Shown here piece after piece: positions 8,479 through 17,579 of a stretch of DNA of 64,000 nt; positions within the stretch are counted from its first letter, which is position 1; each line of letters starts with the position of its first letter. The stretch covers positions 772,760 to 836,759 of the forward strand of contig NZ_CP141821.1 in assembly GCF_035621495.1 (NCBI RefSeq). Reading direction: 5' to 3'. Source of the DNA: Thermococcus sp. SY098. Its GTDB lineage: Archaea > Methanobacteriota_B > Thermococci > Thermococcales > Thermococcaceae. A program made the position numbers and the translations under genes. The notes under the pieces are model-generated. The model was not told where the DNA came from. It was given only the letters and a program-made list of their open reading frames with translations, and made no database searches.

Positions 8479-10079
8479 TTGTATACCCCCCTTAGAATGT
8501 ACCAGTACTTTCTGAAGTTATCGGGCCAAGGTTTATCCTTATAAAACTCATAAAGCGCTGTCATACTCCTTTCAATATCTTTATAGTTGTACTTCAGAAG
8601 CATCTCATTAAGCTCCTTTTCAGGAGCTGATGCAAATATAAAGAGAGCAAATATCTGCTCATTTTCATTCATCCTGTTGAGCATTAGAGTCAGCTTTGTC
8701 TTCAGCATGGGATTAAGTTTTTTCTCTACTTGTGTCATGAGCTTGTCCTTAAGATTTGCAAGGTAGTCAGGGCCAACATCAATATGCTCATGTCCCTTCA
8801 GCTCTTCTGGAGCCTGTGCAACAAGTTTAAAGTTTCCTTGAGTTAGGAGCTGATACACTCTTGGAAAATACGGAGTTGCAATGTACTCATCCCTTGTGCC
8901 AATAAAGCCGTGTTTGAAGTCAACAACATACCATCTTCCTCCAGAGTAGAATTCTGAGAGCGGATTTATAATGCAGTCTGTACCGTTGTATAGGCTGACG
9001 ATTCTTGAGGGGACGTTTATCGATTTCATCATTGCTGTAAAAAGGAGCTGCCCTTCAGCATAACTAATCTTATTCTGCTGAAGTATTTTCTGTGGGTCTA
9101 TTGATGCTGTCGTATCCCCAAATTTGTAGTGGGTTAGAATCCACGAGTATATTTTCTCCGCAGCTTCAACTTCGGATTTCGATTTAAGGACAAGCGGCAA
9201 AGCATAGTTCCTTAAAATGCTAACATTTGCATAAGGAGTGGAATTGAACCGTTCAATCCAGTAACCATCAACCAGGTATTTGTTTTCGATCCAGTAATAC
9301 TTATCACCATATGCCTTCCTTAAAGTTTCATTATTAGCAAACCACGGAGCCCAGGTGATCTCAATGTATCTGCTGACAATTTCCTTCTTTTCATTTCCAT
9401 TTTCAAAGTAGTTTACAATAACTGTCACATATCCGGAAACATACCTATACGGAGCATCTATTTGGTAGACTATCTTATATGACTGTCCTCCGTATATTTT
9501 CTCAGGAATTCTATTCCTGTTAATGATTTTCAAGCCATCAAGGAGATTAACGGAAACCTCCCCTATTTCTATTGGTGTCATACCACTGTTTTTTAGTTCA
9601 ACAGTTATGTTGAAGATTTTTCCACCGCTGACAGTTGAAGGGAGCTTTATATTCATGGAAAGCTCTCCAGGCGTCATTTTTGTTTCTGTTTCTTCTTTAA
9701 CAACAGTTATTGTGAACTCATGGTAGAACCCCTTCCACGTTCTATGAAGCTCATCAATGAGCTCCAGGGGAACTCCTATTGTATACACCCCGGGTTTATC
9801 CGGAGCTTTTACTATCCAAACAAGCTCTACTTTCTCCCCCACCTTTAACGGGGAAGGGAACTTAGGATTTTGGAGAATTTTAAAGTCTGGATTGTTAATC
9901 GCCAGATCTGCTCCAATGAAGGCAACTTTCCCTGTGTTGTTGATGGTCACAATTATATGGAACGTCCCCCCGGCTTTTACAACAGTCCTATCAATTTCAA
10001 AAGTCACCACAGCCGGTTGCTTAATCAGGCATCCCGATGCAAAAATAACTAAAATTAAAAGGAGAGCAAATTTTTTCAA
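8475..10079 (-). CDS. Lipoprotein with Ig-like repeats and degenerate transglutaminase-like domain
   Basis: 534 residues. A signal peptide ends in the lipobox FASGC (Cys17), so the protein is probably lipid-anchored on the outer face of the membrane. Two Ig-like/APHP-type beta domains follow (about 25-130 and 140-245). Then comes a transglutaminase-like region (about 300-400: [45 protein letters not shown]). Aligned by eye, the catalytic Cys is replaced by Tyr or Ser and the His by Asn/Pro, so it is probably not a protease. The C-terminal 100 residues are helical. It starts with TTG; AGGTGA lies upstream. Confidence 0.78.
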   Translation of the reverse strand: MKKFALLLILVIFASGCLIKQPAVVTFEIDRTVVKAGGTFHIIVTINNTGKVAFIGADLAINNPDFKILQNPKFPSPLKVGEKVELVWIVKAPDKPGVYTIGVPLELIDELHRTWKGFYHEFTITVVKEETETKMTPGELSMNIKLPSTVSGGKIFNITVELKNSGMTPIEIGEVSVNLLDGLKIINRNRIPEKIYGGQSYKIVYQIDAPYRYVSGYVTVIVNYFENGNEKKEIVSRYIEITWAPWFANNETLRKAYGDKYYWIENKYLVDGYWIERFNSTPYANVSILRNYALPLVLKSKSEVEAAEKIYSWILTHYKFGDTTASIDPQKILQQNKISYAEGQLLFTAMMKSINVPSRIVSLYNGTDCIINPLSEFYSGGRWYVVDFKHGFIGTRDEYIATPYFPRVYQLLTQGNFKLVAQAPEELKGHEHIDVGPDYLANLKDKLMTQVEKKLNPMLKTKLTLMLNRMNENEQIFALFIFASAPEKELNEMLLKYNYKDIERSMTALYEFYKDKPWPDNFRKYWYILRGVYK

Positions 10080-10084
10080 CTATC

Positions 10085-10516
10085 TCACCTTTTTAGCTCA
10101 TGAAGGAGGATTGCCAATTCTCCAAGCTCACCAATCTCCCACTTTACATTAATTGGCGTTCCCATTTCAATTTCTTTCTTACTAAGCCCCGGCTCAGTTC
10201 CACCAAAGATAAACATCACCTTCTTTTCTTTCGATCTTTCCCTTAACCCCTCCCAATTAGCTGGTTCCCCAAACTTCGTGATTGTATAGATTTCGTCGGG
10301 CTGAACTACCTCAATTGCGTCTGGCAGATCTCCCACGATTAAGACATTTTTGCCTCTTTTGAATGCTTCCTTATGTATCTCGGGCACTCCCATTTGTGCC
10401 GCAGTACCTGTAGGCTTTGAAATCACTAATAAGTCAACGTCAAAGCCAAATGCTATTTTAGCAAACTCCTCAAGCTTCCTTGTTGCATTGATGTTGTGAT
10501 ACACAACGATTATCAT
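10085..10516 (-). CDS. Conserved archaeal protein, possible SPOUT-type RNA methyltransferase (COG4080-like)
   Basis: 143 residues. It has alternating strands and helices (MIIVVYHNINATRKLEEFAK, LLVISKPTG, NVLIVGDLPDAIEVV) and ends in MFIFGGTEPGLSKKEIE plus a short helix. The Gly-rich loop and overall size resemble the small SPOUT-like COG4080 family, but I cannot confirm a knot. GGAGGTGAGGG precedes the ATG. It lies upstream of the lipoprotein gene, Trm56 and the lipid synthase on the same strand with 5 bases or overlaps between them, so it is likely the operon's first gene. It is divergent from the SAM hydrolase gene. Confidence 0.6.
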   Translation of the reverse strand: MIIVVYHNINATRKLEEFAKIAFGFDVDLLVISKPTGTAAQMGVPEIHKEAFKRGKNVLIVGDLPDAIEVVQPDEIYTITKFGEPANWEGLRERSKEKKVMFIFGGTEPGLSKKEIEMGTPINVKWEIGELGELAILLHELKR

Positions 10517-10566
10517 TCCCTCACCTCCAAAGGCTCTTTAAAGGATTGAACCTTAATAACCTTTAG

Positions 10567-11343
<777 letters not shown>

Positions 11344-11347
11344 TTGG

Positions 11348-11911
11348 ATGCCAAAACGCGGCTTATTTGTGGGTCGCTTTCAGCCTGTTCATAACGGACA
11401 CATAAAGGCACTTGAATTCGTTTTTTCTCAGGTTGATGAGGTGATAATAGGTATAGGAAGTGCGCAGGCAAGCCACACCCTGAAAAATCCATTTACAACA
11501 AGTGAAAGGATGGAGATGCTGATTAGAGCATTGGATGAGGCGGGGTTTAAAAGAAAGTATTATCTAATTCCTCTGCCGGATATAAACTTCAACGCAATCT
11601 GGGCAACCTATGTGGTCAGCATGGTTCCAAAATTTGACGTGGTGTTTACCGGTAATTCCCTGGTGGCCCAGCTTTTCCGTGAGAAAGGTTATGAAGTCAT
11701 AGTACAGCCAATGTTCAGGAAGGACATCCTTTCGGCTACAGAAATAAGAAAAAGAATGATCGAGGGCAAGCCTTGGGAAGAACTCGTTCCAAAGAGTGTT
11801 GCCGAATATATTAAGGAAATAAAAGGAGTCGAAAGGATAAGAATGCTGGCGACAAATCTTGAAAAAAATGAGAAAGAGCTTCAGGCGCCGATTAGGATTC
11901 CTGAGTTTTAG
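11348..11911 (+). CDS. Nicotinamide-nucleotide adenylyltransferase
   Basis: 187 residues. Makes NAD from NMN and ATP. The archaeal NMNAT signature is clear: RGLFVGRFQPVHNGHIKALE with the HxGH nucleotidyltransferase motif (HNGH), IGIGSAQASHT, and the C-terminal ILSATEIRKRMIEGKPWEEL with the ISSTxxR-like motif. GGAGGTGA lies 4 bases upstream of the ATG at 11348. The longer frame from 11309 lies inside the DUF62 gene and is rejected. The two genes connect SAM-derived adenosine and NAD metabolism in one transcript. Confidence 0.95.
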   Translation: MPKRGLFVGRFQPVHNGHIKALEFVFSQVDEVIIGIGSAQASHTLKNPFTTSERMEMLIRALDEAGFKRKYYLIPLPDINFNAIWATYVVSMVPKFDVVFTGNSLVAQLFREKGYEVIVQPMFRKDILSATEIRKRMIEGKPWEELVPKSVAEYIKEIKGVERIRMLATNLEKNEKELQAPIRIPEF

Positions 11912-11923
11912 CTCCAGCTTCTG

Positions 11924-12724
11924 CTAAAATCCATGAATTCCCCTCTTTCTCATCTTCCTCTCAAGCAGTATATAGCTAACTGTGCCTAAGGTAAAATATC
12001 CAAAAGAAAGCAGTAAAAACACTTTAATTTCAGATCCAATGTTGAGAATTGTTTTAGAACTCAACAACAAAGCTCTCAATAAATCAAGGCTCCATGTGAA
12101 TGGCAGAGAGTAGGCAAGGTATCGGAGGGGAATTGGAAGAATCGCTATTGGAAAATAAAGCCCACTTAAGAGGGGTGCAGCATTGCCAAGAAGTGAAACT
12201 ATTTCATCTCCTTCCTTAACAACAAGTGTCAGCCCAAATATAAGAAAAGCAAAGCCAAAAGAAGCTATCAAAGAAATTAGAAAGATTAGAATTGCCAAAA
12301 TAAGCTTTTCTATATTTAGATGCTGAACGTTTAAAAGCAAAGCTATGAGAATTAAGGGCAAAGAGCTCACTGTTGTTAGAGCAAAAGAAAGAAATGACCA
12401 CCCTAATATGTACTCCCAAGGTTTTAGTGGGGTTAATATAAGTTCCTCAAGCTGTCCAATTCTCATATGCTCTCTGAGAGCAAAAATCGAACTCCAAACT
12501 GACTCGATGTAGTTCCAGTACGCTATCCCTAAAACGTAATACTCCAATAGATTTTCTGTCCCAATAATGCTCGAAAAATTCAAAAGTCCAAGCTTATTTC
12601 CAAACCACATGGCGATTATTACAGGGAGAGCTCCCAATATGGGCATTAAAACGTTCCCATACCAGTCAATTTTGTACCTTTTTGCCGTCAACAGAGATGC
12701 CTTAGCCAAGTACAAAAACCTCAC
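11924..12724 (-). CDS. ABC-2 type transporter permease (subunit 2)
   Basis: 266 residues with about six membrane helices typical of ABC-2 exporters. The amphipathic N-terminus (LYLAKASLLTAKRYKID) precedes the first helix, and the conserved LEELILTPLKPWEYILG coupling segment follows the second. It belongs to an operon with a second permease and an ATPase (12721-14303). The start is a GTG overlapping the stop of the upstream permease (GTGA), preceded by GGAGG, rather than the GTG at 12736. Substrate unknown; drugs, lipids or polysaccharide parts are typical for the family. Confidence 0.85.
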   Translation of the reverse strand: MRFLYLAKASLLTAKRYKIDWYGNVLMPILGALPVIIAMWFGNKLGLLNFSSIIGTENLLEYYVLGIAYWNYIESVWSSIFALREHMRIGQLEELILTPLKPWEYILGWSFLSFALTTVSSLPLILIALLLNVQHLNIEKLILAILIFLISLIASFGFAFLIFGLTLVVKEGDEIVSLLGNAAPLLSGLYFPIAILPIPLRYLAYSLPFTWSLDLLRALLLSSKTILNIGSEIKVFLLLSFGYFTLGTVSYILLERKMRKRGIHGF

Positions 12725-13476
12725 CAAGCCTCCCACTCTCCATAAATTCTCAATTTCTGCTCAGCTTTTTTCAGCATTAAAGCACCAATTATGAAATAAA
12801 TAATCGTTACAGCTGTTAAAATGCCTAAATCCTTTATAATATCGCCGAGAGAGGCTCCTTTAAAAATCATTCTTCCAATCTTTATTGTGTAAGTTAATGG
12901 AACCGCATATGCAGCAAAGCGGATGAACTTGGGATAAGCACTCACATCGGCAGTGATTCCAGATGTTAGACCTAAAACCTCTTGAACGATGAAATTTATT
13001 CCACCAATTCTCCTAAACCACAGAATCAGAGCTCCCCAAAGAATTGAGAATACAAACATATACAGTCCTGAGACTACATAGAGGAGGAGCATCTTTAGAG
13101 ATAAAGCTTGAGAAATCCCAAGCATCCAAAAAATTAGCATTGTAACAGCCGTTATGTATACACATTCAACGAGCATCCAAAGACCTTTTCCAGTTAAAAA
13201 CTCAAGGAGGGAGATGGGAGACAAAGCGATACTTACCAATGTTCCCTCTTCCCGCTCCTCCTCAAAAGCTTCCTGCACACCAAAAAAGTACTGGTTAAGC
13301 CAGTACCACATAAGGGATCCTATTAAAACAGCCTCTCCAAACTCTACTGAAAAGGACTTAGCCGTAAGAATCCAGGGAGATATAATGAAAAAAGGTGTCA
13401 AAGCAAAGTTCAGCCAGACTATTCTATAGCGAAGTTGAATCTTAGCCTCCTTCTTAGCAATTGCCAATATTCTCAT
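12721..13476 (-). CDS. ABC-2 type transporter permease (subunit 1)
   Basis: 251 residues with about six membrane segments. It shares the ABC-2 layout with the downstream permease: amphipathic start (ILAIAKKEAKIQLRYRIVWL), helix pair, and the EEREEGTLVSIALSPISLLEF coupling helix region. Its ATG shares a base with the TAA stop of the ATPase gene (TAATG), so translation is coupled. Two different permeases suggest a heterodimeric exporter channel. Confidence 0.86.
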   Translation of the reverse strand: MRILAIAKKEAKIQLRYRIVWLNFALTPFFIISPWILTAKSFSVEFGEAVLIGSLMWYWLNQYFFGVQEAFEEEREEGTLVSIALSPISLLEFLTGKGLWMLVECVYITAVTMLIFWMLGISQALSLKMLLLYVVSGLYMFVFSILWGALILWFRRIGGINFIVQEVLGLTSGITADVSAYPKFIRFAAYAVPLTYTIKIGRMIFKGASLGDIIKDLGILTAVTIIYFIIGALMLKKAEQKLRIYGEWEAW

Positions 13477-14303
13477 TAGAGAATCCTCCTCAAAATCGCA
13501 TACAGATCATCACGTTCAATCATGATATTTTCTGCTCCAACTTCCGTAAGCTCCTTAATAACCTTAGTCAGCTCACTTTCGTCAACCGTCTTTTCAATTT
13601 TTTCTCCTCCAATAACAGCTTTTACTTTAACAGTTTTCATGTTTTTGAAGTTTCTAAGGGCATCATCAAGAATTATCTTGCCATCTTTCATAACTATTAA
13701 CCTTGAATTTGAAGGCAGGTTATGGAGTATGTGGCTCACGAGAACAATTGTTATTCCATCCCTGTTTAGCTCTTCAAGGAAGCTTACTATTTCAATCATT
13801 GACTTTGGATCAAGTCCGTTCAGAATTTCATCAAGAAAAAGGATTTTTGGAGAATGAATAAGAGATTTTGCAAGTAGAAGCTTTCTCCTCATACCAGTTG
13901 AATAGTTTTCAACCAGCATGTCTTTGACATCAATTAAGTTCAATCGCTCTAAAAGTGCCGAAGCTTTCTTTTTTGCATCTTTAACCCCATAAATACCACC
14001 AAATATTTCAAGATTCTCCATACCTGTGAGCTTCCAGTATAAGCTCCTCTCATTAGCCAAAGCTACACCAATGTGTTTAGCTAGTTCTTTCCATTCCTCA
14101 ACAACATCAAATCCCAGAACAGTGACTTCACCATTGTCTGGGATTAAGAGCCCAGTCATAATTTTAAGCAGTGTTGATTTCCCACTTCCATTTTCTCCTG
14201 CTATCACCACAAATTCACCCTGTTCAATTTCAAGATCAATATTTCTAAGTGCCACAACATCTCCAAAGCGCTTTGAGACATTTCTGATCTCGACAATCGG
14301 CAA
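13476..14303 (-). CDS. ABC transporter ATP-binding protein
   Basis: 275 residues. Walker A is GENGSGKST, the Q-loop region is EWKELAKHIGVALANERSLYWKL, the ABC signature is the variant YSTGMRRKLLLA, Walker B is KILFLDEI followed by LNGLDP, and the switch His is in IVLVSHIL. A C-terminal extension of about 65 residues (TVKVKAVIGGEKIE onward) resembles those of CcmA/NatA-type exporters. It powers the two ABC-2 permeases downstream. TTG at 14303 is preferred to GTG at 14312, because GGGGTG then lies 6 bases before it. Confidence 0.92.
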   Translation of the reverse strand: MPIVEIRNVSKRFGDVVALRNIDLEIEQGEFVVIAGENGSGKSTLLKIMTGLLIPDNGEVTVLGFDVVEEWKELAKHIGVALANERSLYWKLTGMENLEIFGGIYGVKDAKKKASALLERLNLIDVKDMLVENYSTGMRRKLLLAKSLIHSPKILFLDEILNGLDPKSMIEIVSFLEELNRDGITIVLVSHILHNLPSNSRLIVMKDGKIILDDALRNFKNMKTVKVKAVIGGEKIEKTVDESELTKVIKELTEVGAENIMIERDDLYAILRRIL

Positions 14304-14338
14304 GGGTGACACCCCAAATGAATTTTTCTTTCACTTTT

Positions 14339-15502
14339 TTAAGGCTTACGAGCAGCTTTGATAAATAATACTCCTATCAGCAAGAACAAAAGGAAGCTCG
14401 CCGCATAGGGTAATGTAGCGTGGATGCTTGCCAAAGCTCCAGCCACAAAAGGTGTAAAGAGACCTATAAGCCTGCGGTAGCTCGATATTGCTGCATGAAA
14501 CTCGCTTGCCTTTTCTTTTGGAATGAGCTTAAACATCCAAGAGCGGTAAAATGGAAAAGCCAATGTGTCTCCAAAGCGTCCTATAAAATAAGCAGCCAAC
14601 ACAAACCAAAATGAAGGTGAAAGTGACATAATCAAGGCATAGATGGAAAGGAGAAACATCCCACTTCCGATAGCCCTAAAGCCTTTATCTTTTGGAATCC
14701 TTTCGCTTACGTATGTTGCTATGATAGTTGCTACCGAAATTGCTCCTTCAATGAGCATTACTTCAAAAATTGTTTTGTGAAGCTTAAATATGACATAGTT
14801 GAGGAGGACAATTTCTGGAGCCAAAGACCATGCTAATGTAAACAAAGCTTCAATTAAAAGCAAAAATTTGAATTCTTTGTCTATTTTGAAAGTAAACTTC
14901 TCTGGACTTATCCTCTCCTCCTTGCTAACAGAAGGAAGGAATTTCCAAAGATAAGCGATAGTGAGGACGGAGAAAAGACCAAAGGCAAAGAAGGCTTTTC
15001 TGTAGTGTTCCACTGTGTTCCAAACATAGCCGAAGAGATAGCCGAGGATAAGAAAACCAATTAGTTGGCTGATTTCCGGTAAGCGAAGATGCCACGCGAA
15101 GATTTCCTCGTATTTGTCCTCCGGATAGATTATCTGCTCATAGGCTTGGTAAAGGGGGTAAAAGAGAGCTGAGATTTCTTCAATGGTGTAGCCCAAAAAG
15201 AGCATAAGAGGAGCAATTGGCCCTTTGGCAAAGCCGTAGAGGACGTAAGCGACACCATCGAGGGCATCTATCAGAATTAAACCAGTTTTAAGAGGATACT
15301 CGTTGAAGAAGCGACCAATTAGATAGGTCAAAGGAATTGAGACAATATTAACAGCAGTGAAAAACGCTCCAACCTCTAAGACCGAATAACCTGAGTACAT
15401 CATGTAAAGCGGAAGCAGATACCAGACTATAAGTTGTGGAGCTATGATTGTATGGTAAATCATGTAGGCTTTAGCATCCCTGGGAATTTCGCTCCAGCGC
15501 AT
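14339..15502 (-). CDS. MFS transporter
   Basis: 387 residues with about twelve predicted membrane segments in two halves and short loops, typical of the major facilitator superfamily. A charged loop (EERISPEKFTFKIDKEFKFL) separates the halves. The ATG at 15502 is preceded by AAGGTG at a spacing of 7; the TTG at 15520 is less likely. Substrate unknown. One of four MFS genes in the window (others at 20799, 27728 and 47261). It is divergent from the ATPase gene at 15612. Confidence 0.8.
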   Translation of the reverse strand: MRWSEIPRDAKAYMIYHTIIAPQLIVWYLLPLYMMYSGYSVLEVGAFFTAVNIVSIPLTYLIGRFFNEYPLKTGLILIDALDGVAYVLYGFAKGPIAPLMLFLGYTIEEISALFYPLYQAYEQIIYPEDKYEEIFAWHLRLPEISQLIGFLILGYLFGYVWNTVEHYRKAFFAFGLFSVLTIAYLWKFLPSVSKEERISPEKFTFKIDKEFKFLLLIEALFTLAWSLAPEIVLLNYVIFKLHKTIFEVMLIEGAISVATIIATYVSERIPKDKGFRAIGSGMFLLSIYALIMSLSPSFWFVLAAYFIGRFGDTLAFPFYRSWMFKLIPKEKASEFHAAISSYRRLIGLFTPFVAGALASIHATLPYAASFLLFLLIGVLFIKAARKP

Positions 15503-15570
15503 TAGGAGCACCTTCTTCAAAGCTATCGTGCTCCTGAATTTAAAAATTTAAAGGAAACCTGTCGCAAAAT

Positions 15571-15596
15571 ATTTATAAGTTGGTCATTCTAATGAC
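15571..15596 (+). promoter_or_regulatory. TATA box and 14-bp palindrome upstream of the DUF4143-type ATPase gene
   Basis: A TATA box (ATTTATAAG) at 15571-15579 is followed at 15583-15596 by the perfect palindrome GTCATT-CT-AATGAC. The palindrome lies between the TATA box and the expected transcription start, about 16 bases before the ATG. This is the classic position for a repressor operator in Thermococcales. The regulator is not identified. Confidence 0.6.
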
Positions 15597-15611
15597 TAAA
15601 ATGGTGGTATT

Positions 15612-16919
15612 ATGGTTCATCCAGATGACTATATTACAGAACATCTGCTTAATCTTCCAACCCTTCTCAAGCCATACAACAAACCAGAAAAGCGAGAGCT
15701 CTATGACTGGCTTGTCTCTAAGATTAATTCATATCTGAAATACGGGAAAGCTGATACAATCTTACTTCTTGGCATAAGAGGAGTTGGAAAGACAACGCTT
15801 TTAGCACAGCTCTACTTTGATGCAATTTCAAAAACGAATCCAAATCAAGTGCTCTATCTACCTCTTGATAGGCTCCAAGCTTTTGGGCTAAGCCTCCTGG
15901 ATGTAGTAGAAGCTTATAAAAGGATGATAAAGCCAGAAAAAGCTGTGATGCTCCTCGATGAAGCTCAGTATGAGGAAAGATGGGACTTGAAGCTCAAACT
16001 ACTCCACGATGAGAAGAAATTTCTTATTGTTGTAACGGGTTCCTCGGCGATGAGGCTCAGAGAAAGTCCCGATTTGGCAAGAAGAGCTCTTCATAGAGAG
16101 CTTTTCCCAATGACTTTCAGAGAATACTATCGCCTCAAAACTGGTGAGTCCCTTCCAGAACTCATGTGGAAGATCCTTAATTTGGAAGAAACTGAGCTCC
16201 CACCTCTCAGGAAAGAGATTGCCGAGTACGTAAGAGTTGGTTCCATGCCGCTTTCGCTTGAGATGGAAGAATGGGAAGTTTATGAGAGGCTCATCACGAT
16301 GCTTGATAGAGTTGTTTACCGTGACCTTAGAGAAGTCCATGAATTCGACGCTGAAACGCTTGACAAAGTCTTCAACCTGCTTTACTTAGTAGCAAATCCA
16401 AAGGCGGAAAGATTCAGCTACGAGAGACTTTCCAGAACACTTGGCTTAGCTAAAGGAACTGTTATAAAGCTTGTAGATGCTCTTGAGAAAGCTGGAATTG
16501 TTCAAAAAATTCCAATTCATGGCTCGCTTTCTAAGAACATCAGAAAAAATCCGAAGATAAAGTTTCTTGCAGTTCCGATAAAATCTGCCCTTCTTTACAA
16601 AGCTGGCATAAGCATCAACAAAGAAGAAGTCTTCGCATCTCTTCTTGAAGATGTCGTGGCATTCTACCTTTATTTGATTGCAAAGGCAAAAAGGGGAAGA
16701 CTGAGCTACGAGCCAAGTAAAGGAAGTGCTGATTTTGTGCTTGAGCTTGGTAGTGAAAAAATTGTTATTGAAGTTGGACTTGGAAAAGAAAAGAAAGGTC
16801 AAGTTGAGAGGACAATGGAAAGAGTTGGAGCAGAGAAAGGCATTGTAATCGGGAAAAGGTATCAGATTGATGAGAGAGTTGCCTTTTATCCATGGCAGGT
16901 GTTTGTGGTAGGGTTGTAG
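15612..16919 (+). CDS. ATPase with AAA and DUF4143-type domains (COG1373-like)
   Basis: 435 residues. A P-loop ATPase domain (Walker A GIRGVGKTT, Walker B VMLLDEAQYEERW, sensor VVTGSSAMRLR, RELFPMTFREY) is followed by a winged-helix-like middle (SYERLSRTLGLAKGTVIKLV) and a C-terminal nuclease-like fold with ADFVLELGSEKIVIEVG, a PD-(D/E)xK pattern. Families with this architecture are common in Thermococcales and often variable between strains. No partner gene adjoins it. GGTGG at 15603-15607 precedes the ATG. Confidence 0.88.
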   Translation: MVHPDDYITEHLLNLPTLLKPYNKPEKRELYDWLVSKINSYLKYGKADTILLLGIRGVGKTTLLAQLYFDAISKTNPNQVLYLPLDRLQAFGLSLLDVVEAYKRMIKPEKAVMLLDEAQYEERWDLKLKLLHDEKKFLIVVTGSSAMRLRESPDLARRALHRELFPMTFREYYRLKTGESLPELMWKILNLEETELPPLRKEIAEYVRVGSMPLSLEMEEWEVYERLITMLDRVVYRDLREVHEFDAETLDKVFNLLYLVANPKAERFSYERLSRTLGLAKGTVIKLVDALEKAGIVQKIPIHGSLSKNIRKNPKIKFLAVPIKSALLYKAGISINKEEVFASLLEDVVAFYLYLIAKAKRGRLSYEPSKGSADFVLELGSEKIVIEVGLGKEKKGQVERTMERVGAEKGIVIGKRYQIDERVAFYPWQVFVVGL

Positions 16920-16948
16920 GATACAAAATGCATAATCCATCCAAAAAA

Positions 16949-16991
16949 TTTTTAAGTAATCAAATGATTACATGTTATTAAGTGATAACAT
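16949..16991 (+). promoter_or_regulatory. Promoter with two adjacent perfect palindromes before the ArsR-family gene
   Basis: A TATA-like TTTTTAAG at 16949-16956 is followed by two palindromes: GTAATCA-AA-TGATTAC (16956-16971) and ATGTTAT-TAAGTG-ATAACAT (16972-16991). The second one reaches into the ATG at 16990. They cover the expected transcription start of the downstream ArsR-type regulator. The likely role is autorepression by that regulator, binding as a dimer at each site. Confidence 0.7.
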
Positions 16992-17283
16992 GAATGCTGA
17001 AGAACTCGCCAAAATGCTTGATGGACTCGGGCATCCGCTCAGACTCAAGATAGTTGCACTGCTTGCAAGGGAAAACAGGGCAATGTACTTAAATGAGATA
17101 GCAAACGGTCTTGGAATAAACAGGGCATTGGCTAAAGTTCACCTCAAAAAGCTTGAAGCTGCAGGAATTGTCAAGAGTAAAGTGGTGCTTGATGAGGAGA
17201 GAGGAAAAGCCCTGAGATTTTATGAGCTTGTGCCGTTTAATATTCATCTTTCACCTGATGTCTTGAAGGAGGTGATAGAATGA
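16990..17283 (+). CDS. ArsR-family winged-helix transcriptional regulator
   Basis: 97 residues. The HTH is HPLRLKIVALL, YLNEIANGLGINRALAKVHLKKLEAAGIVKS, with a wing RGKALRFYEL. This is the ArsR/HTH_20 pattern without an added effector domain; no cysteine pair for metal binding is visible. The ATG at 16990 is chosen over the in-frame ATG at 16972, because 16972 lies inside the operator and has no ribosome binding site, whereas AAGTGAT precedes 16990. The next gene starts in an ATGA overlap and encodes a membrane protein, suggesting the regulator controls or senses membrane state. Confidence 0.88.
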   Translation: MNAEELAKMLDGLGHPLRLKIVALLARENRAMYLNEIANGLGINRALAKVHLKKLEAAGIVKSKVVLDEERGKALRFYELVPFNIHLSPDVLKEVIE

Positions 17284-17570
17284 GAACCCGAGACATTGTT
17301 ATTTTAGCAAGCTGGGTAGCCGCAATAATTATCTCAGCTGTCATAATTATAAAAGGTGGGGCAACATACGCAAACATAGGAATAGCGTTGCTTCTTTTCC
17401 TTATGGCAAGCGGAATATCTTTTGCAGTCGGATACTCACTATACGATACTGAAGAGCTAAAACTGTCCAGAGAGCTCTCAGCATTGACTTCAAGGCTTGA
17501 GGAAATTGAGAAAAATATCAAAAGCATAGAGGAAAAGGTTGAAAAGATCGAGAAGTTTTTGGAGGAGTAA
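17280..17570 (+). CDS. Small membrane protein with coiled-coil tail
   Basis: 96 residues. Two membrane helices (about 5-22 and 30-50) are followed by a charged, coiled-coil-like tail rich in Glu and Lys (TSRLEEIEKNIKSIEEKVEK). It starts ATGA-coupled to the ArsR-type gene, so the two are made together. Nothing identifies a transport or catalytic role. It may act as a membrane partner or anti-regulator for the upstream DNA-binding protein. Confidence 0.72.
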   Translation: MRTRDIVILASWVAAIIISAVIIIKGGATYANIGIALLLFLMASGISFAVGYSLYDTEELKLSRELSALTSRLEEIEKNIKSIEEKVEKIEKFLEE

Positions 17571-17579
17571 TCCTTGTTT

